From: Deltaproteobacteria bacterium
Lineage (GTDB): Bacteria; Myxococcota_C; UBA6777
Length of the DNA stretch: 64,000 nucleotides
Direction: 5' to 3'
Assembly (NCBI GenBank): GCA_006226375.1
Contig: SBHC01000046.1
Coordinates: forward strand, 56,768-120,767
The notes below the pieces were generated by a model. That model was not told the DNA's origin and made no database searches. It saw only the letters and a program-made list of their open reading frames with translations. Shown here piece after piece: positions 25,733 through 34,593 of the stretch (within the stretch, counting starts at the first letter, position 1; every line of letters starts with the position of its first letter). A program made the position numbers and the translations under genes.

Positions 25733-26782
25733 ATGGATGTGAATGTGTTCCGTTATCTTATGGCTGGTATTGTGGCTGGATCTCTTACAGCTCATTCGTT
25801 TTGGGCTCCTCGCCCTCCGTCATTGAACCCTGATCGTCCTTCGATTGTTCACAGCGGCTGTTATCCCATTGGTTACTGGTGCGGAACACGCGAACAGGCC
25901 GAGGAGTTTGTTGTGACAGGTTCTGTTCCAACATCCAAAGACGAATGCATCAAGCTTTGTGAAGCCCAGCTTACTTCCAAGTACGAAGTGGTTGGGGTCG
26001 ATGGGGCAGAAGGCGGCAACTCCTACGGGACAGGCTACAAGGCCAACTCCGTCAAAAACTGCGAAGCGAATGATGCAGGTGACGGCAAAACCCGAATCAA
26101 GTGCGAGTACACCTACCAAAAAGTCTGTGAGGCTGCTGGACGTTTGCCTGCGGGAATCTCCATGGATCAGGGCTCCGCAACCATCGAACATGTGGGAGAT
26201 TACTTCGCTCGGATGGCGTACCTGGAGGAAGCTGCGGTCACAGCGTTTGCCTATCTTGCCCGTGAACTGGAGGCCTACGACGCGCCGGAGCGCCTGGTGA
26301 ACATGGCGAAAGAAGCCATCCAGGAAGAAGTGGAACATGCCGAGATGGTGCGCGCTTTGTGCGAACGTTACGGCGCAACGACTCCCAACGTTGAGGTCGA
26401 ACCCTTCCAGCTTCGCTCCCTCCACGAGATCGCGCTCGACAACATCACCGAAGGCTGCGTTCGTGAGACTTACGGCGCTTTACAAGCGACATACCAGGCT
26501 GAACATGCGGAAGACCCGGCTGTCCGAGCCGTCACCCACCGTATTGTATTCGAAGAGAGCCGACATGCCATGTTGTCCTGGGAAATTGCCGAGTGGCTGC
26601 ATCCCCAGCTGACCCAAGAGCAACAAGACGATTGTCGTGCTGCCATGAAGCAAACGATCGCAGAGTTGGAAGACGCTGTGGCCCAAGAGCCGCCTCCCTC
26701 GCTGGCGAAAGTCGCCGGTCTTCCTCCTGCTGTGGAAGCCCAACGTATGTTCCAAACCCTCAAAGAGACCCTTTGGGCCTAA
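25733..26782 (+). CDS. ferritin-like di-iron domain protein
   Basis: 349 residues, ATG after GGAAAGGA. N-terminal hydrophobic segment (about 8-22), then a Cys-containing domain (residues 43-132; eight Cys) and a four-helix ferritin-like domain from about 150. Iron ligands can be read in order: EEAAVTAF (Glu165/166), QEEVEHAEM (Glu198/199, His202), EGCVRET (Glu240/245) and FEESRHAM (Glu274/275, His278). Likely exported; the Cys domain may form disulfides. Similar proteins are common in myxobacteria; substrate unknown. Confidence 0.78.
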   Translation: MDVNVFRYLMAGIVAGSLTAHSFWAPRPPSLNPDRPSIVHSGCYPIGYWCGTREQAEEFVVTGSVPTSKDECIKLCEAQLTSKYEVVGVDGAEGGNSYGTGYKANSVKNCEANDAGDGKTRIKCEYTYQKVCEAAGRLPAGISMDQGSATIEHVGDYFARMAYLEEAAVTAFAYLARELEAYDAPERLVNMAKEAIQEEVEHAEMVRALCERYGATTPNVEVEPFQLRSLHEIALDNITEGCVRETYGALQATYQAEHAEDPAVRAVTHRIVFEESRHAMLSWEIAEWLHPQLTQEQQDDCRAAMKQTIAELEDAVAQEPPPSLAKVAGLPPAVEAQRMFQTLKETLWA

Positions 26783-26812
26783 ACGTTTTGTGGAAGCTTC
26801 ATTGTTGCTTTC

Positions 26813-27976
26813 TTAAGGCTGAAGCCATTTGGCAATGGCCACGCCGAGGTACGTTCCGATGGCGAGGCCTGCGATGCCCATGGTCAGGCCGGATACGATC
26901 AACTGGCGGTTCTTAAGAGCCCGAGCGATGGGTCCAATGAAGGGCGGTCCAAAGATTCCGGCTGAAGACGTGATCAGCGTGGTGTCGGCGTCGATACGGA
27001 AGAGCGCGGCCAGTGCAAAGTGGATCAGCAACGCGCCAAACATCAAGCAGCCTGTGTACAGCAAGAGTATCTTGAGCGTGCTGAACGACTTCGCCATCAT
27101 CGCGAAGTTCACCTCAAAGCCGATGGCTACGCAGAACATCAGCATCAAGTAATCTCCTGCCTCGAAGCTCCAAGAGAGCGAACGCACACGCGGAAAGAAC
27201 GACGCCACAATGCCCAAGGTGGTCAGCGTGAGAATCACGGGAAGGTCAAGGACGTCGCCATACACAAGGAAGCTTCCCCCCGCGCTGATCGCGACGATAG
27301 CGACAGACAATCCCACAGCAAAGCCCAACTCTTTGTATCTCTGGCGGCGGGGAAGGACCTCACTCAGGGCAGCGAGCGGTTCGGTGGTCTTGTCGGGTTT
27401 GGGCTCTTCGGGAGGTTCGGTGGATTGAAAAGGGGGAAGGAACAAGAGGCAGAACCGTTGGGCGATGCTAAGGATAAACAGCAGCCACACCCCACCAATC
27501 ATGATATCTGCGCTGGTGACAAGCACATAGAATGGCTTGGGAACGTTCAAGGCCTTGCCGATCGCGATGGTGTTAACGGTCCCTCCTGTGTACATCCCCA
27601 CCAACATTCCGGCCATTTGCCAGGACTCTTTGAGCCACGACCCCAGCAGCTTGTACGTGATCAGCGCGCTGGTGACTGCAGCTACAATCATCAAAACAAA
27701 CGACAGAATGGTTTTGGGGGCTAGCTTTAACCAAGCAACAACGTTGGCCGAGAACAAAAGCAGAGGTATCGCAAGCACCACCGTTGCGCTTTGGATGGTG
27801 GAGAGGGTGGGTTTGTGAGCTGTCCAGCCCACATTGGCCAGAACGATTCCAAACCCATAGCAGAGCACAACCGGTCCAAGCCACTGTGCGGGCTTGACGT
27901 GCTTGTCCAGCCACAGCGCTGCAGCCGGAAGCACAAGGATAAGCAAAGCCTGAAGGACAAACATCCACACCTCCAA
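26813..27976 (-). CDS. DUF819 family membrane protein
   Basis: 387 residues with about 10 hydrophobic helices and a charged central loop (about 190-215, Pro/Glu/Lys-rich). GMYTGGTVNTIAIGKAL, TSADIMIGGVWLLF and SSAGIFGPPFIGPIARALKNR are the family-typical stretches (YjcL-like DUF819). Inner membrane; transporter-like fold but no known substrate. Converges with the ferritin-like gene by 30 bp. Confidence 0.85.
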   Translation of the reverse strand: MEVWMFVLQALLILVLPAAALWLDKHVKPAQWLGPVVLCYGFGIVLANVGWTAHKPTLSTIQSATVVLAIPLLLFSANVVAWLKLAPKTILSFVLMIVAAVTSALITYKLLGSWLKESWQMAGMLVGMYTGGTVNTIAIGKALNVPKPFYVLVTSADIMIGGVWLLFILSIAQRFCLLFLPPFQSTEPPEEPKPDKTTEPLAALSEVLPRRQRYKELGFAVGLSVAIVAISAGGSFLVYGDVLDLPVILTLTTLGIVASFFPRVRSLSWSFEAGDYLMLMFCVAIGFEVNFAMMAKSFSTLKILLLYTGCLMFGALLIHFALAALFRIDADTTLITSSAGIFGPPFIGPIARALKNRQLIVSGLTMGIAGLAIGTYLGVAIAKWLQP

Positions 27977-28049
27977 CGTCGTTACGGTGAATTCTCACCA
28001 TAGCACAAGACGTTGGTTTGGGTGTGGTGCTTTCGTTTCGAAGTGTGCC

Positions 28050-28679
28050 CTAACTCTGAAGCAAGAGACTTCCTTGTTGGGTGCCGTACTTCTCCAGAAC
28101 TTTGGCTTTCCAGGCCTGTGTTTTGGCCTTGACCATCACACGTCGGTGTCCTCCGCCAGCCTTGCCCACCACTCCTTCTTCGGTGATTCCAGGGAGGCTG
28201 CCAGAGTCCACTTGTTCCAGAAGCTCATGATCCCAGGGGGACTGGCCCAAGAAGGCTGGTACATCGAGCGAACCAAACCACTCCATGAACTGCTCGGGTG
28301 ACAGGAAGCCTTGTTTGTAGGGTGCAACGTCCAACAATGTCAGTCGCTTGGGATCTTCGGGTTCATGCTGGCCAGCAAAACTTCGAGGACCCCAAAATTC
28401 AGCAAAGACTGTCATGGAGTTCCAACGTTGATCGTAGGCTACAAACTCCAAGGGCTCTCCCAAGGTTTCGCGGAACAGCGACCAGGCTGAACCAAAGACA
28501 TCATGGCTCTCATCGATGATCTGGGTTCGCGTGCCCCAGCGATGCCAACCCAGCTCTCGGTTCCATTCAAACCGCAGGTTGGAGCCGTCAATCTTGTCAA
28601 AGATGTAAAGGGGTTCTGTGCGATAGCGCTTGGGCAAACGCTGGGAAATCGAAGGGTAACGTTTCATCACAACACTCAT
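28050..28679 (-). CDS. RNA-ligase-family protein (nucleotidyltransferase)
   Basis: About 209 residues from ATG 28679; a GTG at 28700 or ATG at 28667 are alternatives because no strong binding site is seen. Nucleotidyltransferase motifs are readable: motif I FDKIDGSNLRFEW (Lys29 adenylation site), a motif III-like MTVFAEFWGPRSF, motif IV EEGVVGKAG and motif V VMVKAKTQAWKAK. This is an Rnl2/DRB0094-like RNA ligase core without extra domains, smaller than T4 Rnl2 (334 residues). No adjacent RNA-repair gene (PNKP, RtcB, HD) is present. Confidence 0.75.
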   Translation of the reverse strand: MSVVMKRYPSISQRLPKRYRTEPLYIFDKIDGSNLRFEWNRELGWHRWGTRTQIIDESHDVFGSAWSLFRETLGEPLEFVAYDQRWNSMTVFAEFWGPRSFAGQHEPEDPKRLTLLDVAPYKQGFLSPEQFMEWFGSLDVPAFLGQSPWDHELLEQVDSGSLPGITEEGVVGKAGGGHRRVMVKAKTQAWKAKVLEKYGTQQGSLLLQS

Positions 28680-29122
28680 TGTCTGCAGAATCAATCTCAC
28701 CTTGTTCCACAGGGGGAACCGTCTTGTTTTGGGAAGTAAGCAAGACCAAGGTGAACGCAGCTTGAGCCAAAGGTGGTTGTCCTTGTGTCAAAGGATATCT
28801 TCGGGGTAAAGCTGCGAAACGACGGTGATTAGCGGACAAGAAAGAGCATTGGAGTTCCTGTTGGAGAGGGTGTAGGGGATGCGATGTGAGCTAGTACGTG
28901 CAGGTCGTACAAAAGTTCAAAGTCTTTTGATGTGGCTGAAACACAAAGGCTTTGTTGCTTGTTGAACGACACGTTGGTGGTTTTCTTCTTTGACAGAACG
29001 TGAGAATCGATTAGGTTGAGCGCCGTACAGAGAAGTGGGTTGGTGGTTGGGGACCTGGAGAGGACATCAAAGAGTAGGCTTTGGGCTGCGAAGGGAAGCA
29101 GCACAAACGACGGGGTTTTGCG
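28680..29122. other. 443-bp region without a called gene
   Basis: Upstream of both the RNA-ligase-like gene and the Lys-rich gene. A leftward open frame running through here (28829-29422) is the antisense of the Lys-rich gene and is not supported. No clear promoter or repeat seen. Confidence 0.4.
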
Positions 29123-29413
29123 ATGGGTCTCAAAAAGAAGTGCTGCTGTAAGTTCAAGAAGAAAGAAACATACTGCAAACGTTGCCCCATCAAAGCAGTG
29201 TTGCTTGCTCGGGGAGTCTTGCAAGAGGAAGAACCTGTCACTGACAAAGAAAAGACGAAAAAGGCTGCCAAGAAAAAGAAAAAAGCAGAGAAGAAGGCAG
29301 CCAAAAAGGCCGAGAAAGAAGTGAAGAAGAGGCTTAAACAGGAGAAAGCCGCGAAGAAGATAGAGAAAGCCACAAAGAAAAAAGAGAAGAAGAAAAAGAA
29401 GCGGAAGGAGTGA
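29123..29413 (+). CDS. small Lys-rich basic protein with N-terminal Cys cluster
   Basis: 96 residues from ATG 29123 (MGLKKKCCCKFKKKETYCKR). An upstream TTG at 29081 would add 14 residues; neither start has a strong binding site. The N-terminus has a CCC triplet plus CKRC, which could bind a metal. From about residue 45 the chain is almost only Lys, Ala and Glu, predicted a long charged helix. No family recognised; histone-like or nucleic-acid-binding tails look similar, but this is charge-based inference. Confidence 0.6.
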   Translation: MGLKKKCCCKFKKKETYCKRCPIKAVLLARGVLQEEEPVTDKEKTKKAAKKKKKAEKKAAKKAEKEVKKRLKQEKAAKKIEKATKKKEKKKKKRKE

Positions 29414-29449
29414 GGCTCTCACGTTGGCGAAGAACGATAACCGTTCGTC

Positions 29450-30313
29450 CTAGCTTTGGCGGAGTCGGATCAGGCCTTCTTGGATCGTAGAGGCGACAAG
29501 CTTTCCATCCCGTGTGAAGTATTGACCTCGGACAAGTCCACGAGCGCCGCTTGCGCTGGGGCTGTCGATGCTATAGAGCAGCCAGTCGTCGAAGCGGAAG
29601 TTGTGGTGGAACCACATGGCGTGGTCGATGGTGGCCATCTTCAGTCCAGGTGTCATGAACGAGACACCGTGGGGCTGTGTGGCTGTGGGCAGGAAGTTGA
29701 AGTCGGATGCGTACGCCAACATATACTTGTGGACGCTTGTCACATCGGGAAGCGCACCGTTGGTCCGAACCCAGATGTGACGAATCGGCTCCATCACCTC
29801 CGGCTTTAGAGGGTTATGAAGCGTGACAGGACGCATCTCAATGGGCTTGTCTGCGGTGAACTTGTCGCGGACTTTTTCTGGGATGAACGTACGGTATTTC
29901 CGGGCGTATTCGACCTCCGACAAGAGACCTTCGGGCCCTGGTACATCAGGCATCTCGTCCTGGTGCTCAAAGCCTTCCTCCGCGAGCTGAAACGAAGCGG
30001 TCAGGAAGAAGACAGTCTTTCCGTGTTGAATAGCTTGCACCCGTCGGGTGCTAAAGCTTCGACCGTCTCGAATGTTCTCTACGTCGTAGACGATGGGGCG
30101 TTTGACGTCGCCAGCCCGTAAAAAATAACAGTGGAACGAGTGCACCGAACGTTCGTCTTCGACAGTGGCCTGGGCTGCAGAGAGAGCCTGTCCAATCACC
30201 TGACCACCAAACACCACTCGGAAGCCAAGGTCCTGGCTTTGTCCACGGAACAAACCCTCTTCGATCTTCTCCAAATCCAGGAGGTCCAACAGCTCTTGTA
30301 ACACCTGACTCAT
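29450..30313 (-). CDS. tesB: acyl-CoA thioesterase II
   Basis: 287 residues from ATG 30313 (AAAGGAAAATGTT upstream). Double hot-dog enzyme hydrolysing medium/long acyl-CoA. Family marks: [87 protein letters not shown] (catalytic Asp region) and [19 protein letters not shown] longer open frame upstream of 30313 is unrelated to the family and lies antiparallel to nothing coding; it is rejected. Confidence 0.93.
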   Translation of the reverse strand: MSQVLQELLDLLDLEKIEEGLFRGQSQDLGFRVVFGGQVIGQALSAAQATVEDERSVHSFHCYFLRAGDVKRPIVYDVENIRDGRSFSTRRVQAIQHGKTVFFLTASFQLAEEGFEHQDEMPDVPGPEGLLSEVEYARKYRTFIPEKVRDKFTADKPIEMRPVTLHNPLKPEVMEPIRHIWVRTNGALPDVTSVHKYMLAYASDFNFLPTATQPHGVSFMTPGLKMATIDHAMWFHHNFRFDDWLLYSIDSPSASGARGLVRGQYFTRDGKLVASTIQEGLIRLRQS

Positions 30314-30450
30314 AACATTTTCCTTTGGGGTATGAACCTGTACGTTCGGTTTGAAAGGCGCGTTTCCACACGGAAACATCGGTGCTTTGCCGGGGGGATA
30401 CCAAACCTGTGGGGCTGTGTCAATGAAGCCTAGGGTCGCTTTGGCTACAG

Positions 30451-32646
30451 TTAGGGCACTGCCGAACAACGTCGATTGCGGCAGAAGTAGTCGCGACAAC
30501 CTGTGGCTTGGATGCAGTCGAGGTTGCTGTTGCAGGTCGCTGGACAACTGCCGCTGCTTCCTGGAGTGAGGCTGCAAAAACCGTTGTTGCAGTAGCGCCG
30601 TGTACCACAGGCAGAAACCGAGGAACACTCGCTGTCTTGGGTGCAAAAGCTTGGGCATGAGGGAGCGATGGAGCTGCAGAAGAGGCCACGATAGCAATAC
30701 TTCTTTGTGCCACAGGCGGTCACTGCGCAGTCGCGATCGGACGTACACGTGGAGGGGCATGTGCCGCTGCTGCCTGGTGTGATACTGCAGAAGCCGTTGT
30801 TGCAGTAGCGTCGGGTGCCACAGGCCGAGACGGTAGAGCAGTCGGTGTCTGTGGCGCAAGCAGACGGGCATGAGGGTGCGATGGAGCTACAGAACACGCC
30901 CCGGTAGCAGTATTTCTTGGTACCACAGGCTGCAACAGCGCAGTCGCGGTCGGATGAACAAGAAGATGGACAGCTTCCACTTCCGCCCGACGTGATGCTG
31001 CAGATCCCACCGTTGCAATAGATACGGCTACCACAGGCGGAAACGGTGGAGCAGTCAGTGTTGGACGTGCAGGTGCTGGGGCAAGAGGGCGCGATGGAGC
31101 TGCAGAACAAGCCTCGGTAACAATACTTCTTCGTACCGCAGGCGGTGACGGCGCAGTCGCGGTCGGATGAACAAGAAGATGGACAGGTTCCTGACGAAGG
31201 CGTGGTGCATTTCCCTCCCACACAAGAACGCCGGGTACCACAGGCAGGGCTGGTGCAATCTCCGTCGGAGGAGCACGATGTGGGGCACACGTTGTTCACA
31301 CAATTGTTCGCCACACACTGGTTCTTGTTCCCACAGCCAGGAGCTTTGCAGTCGTTGTCGGTTTGGCAGAACGAGGGGCATGTGGTGCCATCGGAACATT
31401 GACCTGCGATGCAGAGTCCTTTGTTGCCGCAACCTGGGATCTGACAATCGGAAGCGTTGCCACAAGGGCCGCAGAAGGTCTGTGGGTTCACGCAGCGTCC
31501 TGCTATGCATCGGTTTTGCTGGCCGCATACAGGGGCCGCGCAGTCTGTGTTGCTGCTACACGAAGATGGGCATTGCGCCGGTCGGTCACATTTTCCGTTC
31601 ACACACGCGGTGAAGCCGCTGGGACACAAGCCACATTCGCTGTCCGTGGAGCAGGACGAAGGGCAACTTGTTGGGCCACCGGCCGCACAGGCCCCGTTGA
31701 TGCAAGCGGTCCTTTGGTTGGGGCAGGACAGGCACTCGGCGTCGGCAGAGCAAGAGGAAGGACACTGTGGAGGACTTTGGCATGTTCCGTTGACACAGGA
31801 TGTTCGTCCTGCGCACAAGCCACATTGTGTGTCATTCACGCAAGAAGCAGGACAGTTGCTGGATGGGTTGCTGCACAGGTTGTTGATGCATTGGGTTCGA
31901 CCGTTGGGGCAGGGCGCACATTGGTCGTTGCTGCTGCATTGCACCGGGCAGGTTTGTGTGGGGCTGGTGCATCGTCCGTTGACGCAGGAGGTTAATCCAG
32001 CGGGGCAGTTTTGGCAGTCGCCTTCTGTTTGGCAGGATGACGGGCAGGTGCTCGGGGGAATGCCACATGCACCGTTCACACAAAAGGTCTCTCCATCGCT
32101 GCACAACGCGCACTCGCTGTTGTTGCTGCACGACGATGGACAGTTGGTCTCTTCCTTTTTCTTGTCACAAGCACCCTCAACACAGGACGTTTTGCTCTCT
32201 GGACAGCTTTGGCAGTCGTTGTCGGTTTGGCAAGAACTGGGGCACTGAACCAGAGGCTCCACACAGGCACCATTTTCACAGGAGGTCTTTCCGTTGGGGC
32301 ACTTGTCGCAGTCTTCGTTGGAAGAACAAGAGGTCGGACACTGTGGCTCTTCTGTTTTGGGTTCGCTGCAGATTCCCTCCATGCAGACGGTGCGACCGTT
32401 GTCACAGTTCAAGCAGTCCAAGTTTTCGGTGCAGCTGTCGGGGCACTTGGGTTGGGTCGTGGTCGTTTGTGGGAGACACCGTCGGATGCCGTCCTCAAGC
32501 CGGCAGGCGAGGACCCGGTTTTTGGGGTCTTTTTTGTCGCTACAATCGCTGTCCCTTTGGCACTCGTTGCCGCCTCCACAGCCTGCAGAGATACAAAGAC
32601 TTAAGCTGGCCAACAGGACCCAAACAAGTCGGAGTGGACGAATCAT
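30451..32646 (-). CDS. 731-residue Cys-rich tandem-repeat lipoprotein
   Basis: Signal with lipobox SAGC (Cys23). The mature part is about 20 short modules with six or so Cys each, of the form CPSSCSxDxDCxxCPNGxTxCVNGxC (about 36 residues). The last third changes to a longer 71-residue double module carrying [15 protein letters not shown] and [16 protein letters not shown], repeated three times at DNA period 213 bp. Such repeats are seen in myxobacterial surface proteins and probably make disulfide-knotted rods. Function unknown, likely surface exposure or adhesion. It is followed by tesB on the same strand with a 137-bp gap. Confidence 0.78.
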   Translation of the reverse strand: MIRPLRLVWVLLASLSLCISAGCGGGNECQRDSDCSDKKDPKNRVLACRLEDGIRRCLPQTTTTQPKCPDSCTENLDCLNCDNGRTVCMEGICSEPKTEEPQCPTSCSSNEDCDKCPNGKTSCENGACVEPLVQCPSSCQTDNDCQSCPESKTSCVEGACDKKKEETNCPSSCSNNSECALCSDGETFCVNGACGIPPSTCPSSCQTEGDCQNCPAGLTSCVNGRCTSPTQTCPVQCSSNDQCAPCPNGRTQCINNLCSNPSSNCPASCVNDTQCGLCAGRTSCVNGTCQSPPQCPSSCSADAECLSCPNQRTACINGACAAGGPTSCPSSCSTDSECGLCPSGFTACVNGKCDRPAQCPSSCSSNTDCAAPVCGQQNRCIAGRCVNPQTFCGPCGNASDCQIPGCGNKGLCIAGQCSDGTTCPSFCQTDNDCKAPGCGNKNQCVANNCVNNVCPTSCSSDGDCTSPACGTRRSCVGGKCTTPSSGTCPSSCSSDRDCAVTACGTKKYCYRGLFCSSIAPSCPSTCTSNTDCSTVSACGSRIYCNGGICSITSGGSGSCPSSCSSDRDCAVAACGTKKYCYRGVFCSSIAPSCPSACATDTDCSTVSACGTRRYCNNGFCSITPGSSGTCPSTCTSDRDCAVTACGTKKYCYRGLFCSSIAPSCPSFCTQDSECSSVSACGTRRYCNNGFCSLTPGSSGSCPATCNSNLDCIQATGCRDYFCRNRRCSAVP
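30660..31310 (-). repeat. three near-identical 213-bp coding repeats
   Basis: Equivalent points (GCGATGGAGCT) occur at 30665, 30878 and 31091, exactly 213 bp apart, within the 3' third of the Cys-rich lipoprotein gene. High nucleotide identity indicates recent duplication or ongoing recombination. Confidence 0.85.
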
Positions 32647-32675
32647 GATGCAAATCCTTTGTGACTTCTCAGAGG

Positions 32676-33119
32676 CTAAGACTCTTCAGAGCGGCGTCGA
32701 GGCTTGTAGATGTTGTAGGTGCCCAGCGCCGTGACCACGATCTTCTCGTTCACGGTGAGTTTGGTCTCGACGATAGCGTGCGAGCGGCCGAGGCGAAGCA
32801 CGTGAGCGTTGGCGTGGATGAGGTCGTGTACCTGGACAGGTGCCAGATAGTTGAGCTTGAACTCAATGGTCGAGCAAAGATGACCTTCTTTGAGGCAGCC
32901 AAAGATCGCTGCACCCATCGCATAATCCACAAGCGTGGACAACACACCGCCATGCACCGCACCGGAAGGGCTGCGATGTTTCTCATCGGTTTGCAACGTA
33001 ACGTGGGCTGTTCGACCTTCCAGGTCGATGGAGTTTAAGCGATAGCCTACAAGTGTTCCGAACTGATCAGGGTACGGGAACAACTTGTGGACCAGAGCTT
33101 GTGCCTCTTCTGTGTACAT
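32676..33119 (-). CDS. PaaI-type hot-dog thioesterase
   Basis: 147 residues from ATG 33119, seven bases after TAGGAG. Single hot-dog domain with the PaaI signature: SPSGAVHGGVLSTLVDYAMGAAIF, STIEFKLNYLAPV, LGRSHAIVETKL and VVTALGTYNI. Hydrolyses aryl- or acyl-CoA thioesters; cytosolic. The longer open frame upstream to 33449 overlaps the next gene in another frame and is rejected. Confidence 0.88.
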   Translation of the reverse strand: MYTEEAQALVHKLFPYPDQFGTLVGYRLNSIDLEGRTAHVTLQTDEKHRSPSGAVHGGVLSTLVDYAMGAAIFGCLKEGHLCSTIEFKLNYLAPVQVHDLIHANAHVLRLGRSHAIVETKLTVNEKIVVTALGTYNIYKPRRRSEES

Positions 33120-33147
33120 CCAAACACTCCTACAAAAACAGTTTCCC

Positions 33148-34440
33148 TCAAAGGCAGATGGTTTCGTTTTGTTTCGACCGACATTGTCCGTACGTGCAGG
33201 TGTCTTTGGTGTTGGGCACGCTGCAACGTTGGACGCAGATTCCTTTGGATTGGTCGCTGGGATCGTATCCTGCGCAAATGTCGGACGTTGGACACGTTTG
33301 AGCGGCGTTGGGGGTGGCGTCACAAGGGGCCAGGCAGAAGGTCGCGTTGGTGCTTTCTCCCACGCAGATGTTGGGCGCTTGGCAGGGGTTTTGGGCGTCA
33401 CAGGCTTCGTGTAGTTTTTTGCCCTGACCCTGGAAAGGCACACACACACCTCCTTGCGGCGCGTTGAGCACTTTGGTGCAGGCTTCGTTGGTCTCGCAGC
33501 TGGGGTTTCCGGCCGTCCCTTTGCTGGGGTTGCAGTCTGTGAGGCATGTGTTTACGCCCTGGACTGGAACACAAGACAGCCCGTACTTGCACATCTTAAC
33601 GATGCTGCACTTGGCGCCTTTGGGTTCGGTCAGATCCGGGAAACACATCTTTTGACCGCCGGTTTGTATTTCAAAGCACAGTTCCCCCGACGCGCAATCG
33701 GCGTTGGTGTTGCAATGTTCGAGGCAGTAGTTGTAAATGCAGCTGGTTCCGGAGCAACAGTCGGCAGGTCCTTTGCACTCACGGTGACGGCAGACTTTGC
33801 ACTCCTCTTGGAAGCAACCCTCTCCCGTCGCGCAAGCTTGACCCTGGGACCAAGCGCCGCAACCGTCCGGTCCTTTTTCGCAAGTTTGAGCTGCGTTGTT
33901 GGTGCATTGTTTGGCGCCTTCTTTGCAGCAACTGTCGTTGGAAGCGCAGGTACCGTTGTCGCAGTGGAAACCTTCTTCACATTCTCCCGGTCCGCTGCAG
34001 GTTTGGGGCACACAAGCACCTTCTTTGCAGACTTCGCCTCCCTTGCATGCCGTCTTTTCCCAGACCACACAGCCTGCTCGGCCAACACAATTCTCTGCGG
34101 TCTTGTTGTCGACACAACGTTTCCGGACATCACCACACGACACGATACACTCTGTGTTGTTGGTTTCCGGCGTGGGCTCGGACGCATCCGGTTGAGTGAC
34201 TTCTTCTGGCTGTGTTGGCTCAGGGGCTGGTTCTGTGTTGTTGGCTTCGGGAGTGTTGGTGACTTCTTGGGAGGCTTCCTGGCGGCTGACGGGAGGCTCT
34301 CTTTGAACTTCTGGAGTCGGTTCTGTGGGACTTTCGGCAGGGCTGCAGGCTGAAAACAACAGCGCTCCGACTCCCAAGCATGCAAGCAGCACTCCAAGAA
34401 CAAGCGACCATGACCGACGTTTTCTACAATGAATACGCAT
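33148..34440 (-). CDS. Cys-rich lipoprotein with Glu/Pro/Thr linker
   Basis: 430 residues from ATG 34440 (GAAGGAT upstream). Lipobox FSAC (Cys32), then a Pro/Glu/Thr/Asn linker to about residue 95 (TPEANNTEP-type). The rest holds over 40 Cys in EGF-like or Dickkopf-like spacing (CSGPGECEEGFHCDNGTC, CNTNADCASGELCFE, CSIVKMCKYGLSC). Resembles myxobacterial surface lipoproteins; function unknown. Lies 28 bp upstream of the PaaI gene, so co-transcription is possible. Confidence 0.75.
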   Translation of the reverse strand: MRIHCRKRRSWSLVLGVLLACLGVGALLFSACSPAESPTEPTPEVQREPPVSRQEASQEVTNTPEANNTEPAPEPTQPEEVTQPDASEPTPETNNTECIVSCGDVRKRCVDNKTAENCVGRAGCVVWEKTACKGGEVCKEGACVPQTCSGPGECEEGFHCDNGTCASNDSCCKEGAKQCTNNAAQTCEKGPDGCGAWSQGQACATGEGCFQEECKVCRHRECKGPADCCSGTSCIYNYCLEHCNTNADCASGELCFEIQTGGQKMCFPDLTEPKGAKCSIVKMCKYGLSCVPVQGVNTCLTDCNPSKGTAGNPSCETNEACTKVLNAPQGGVCVPFQGQGKKLHEACDAQNPCQAPNICVGESTNATFCLAPCDATPNAAQTCPTSDICAGYDPSDQSKGICVQRCSVPNTKDTCTYGQCRSKQNETICL

Positions 34441-34593
34441 CCAACAATCCTTCCCAAACAAACGATATCGTTTCAAAACGAACACATTGCAATGTACCAT
34501 GGATAGGAGGGTTATGCTAGCGTTCTTCTACAGTTGCAATGAACAGCTTGTGTGGTTTTCTTGTCCAACATAAGCCTTGCGCTTTGGAGTGTC

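Noticed and set aside
28829..29422. 197-codon leftward frame rich in Leu/Phe
   Set aside because: It is the complement of the Lys-rich gene (AAG/AAA become CTT/TTT), which produces a false hydrophobic protein.
30314..30871. In-frame extension before tesB
   Set aside because: Overlaps the Cys-rich lipoprotein gene in another frame and has no thioesterase features.
30660..31310. Regular repeats considered as a CRISPR array
   Set aside because: Repeats are 213 bp, in frame, and encode Cys modules.
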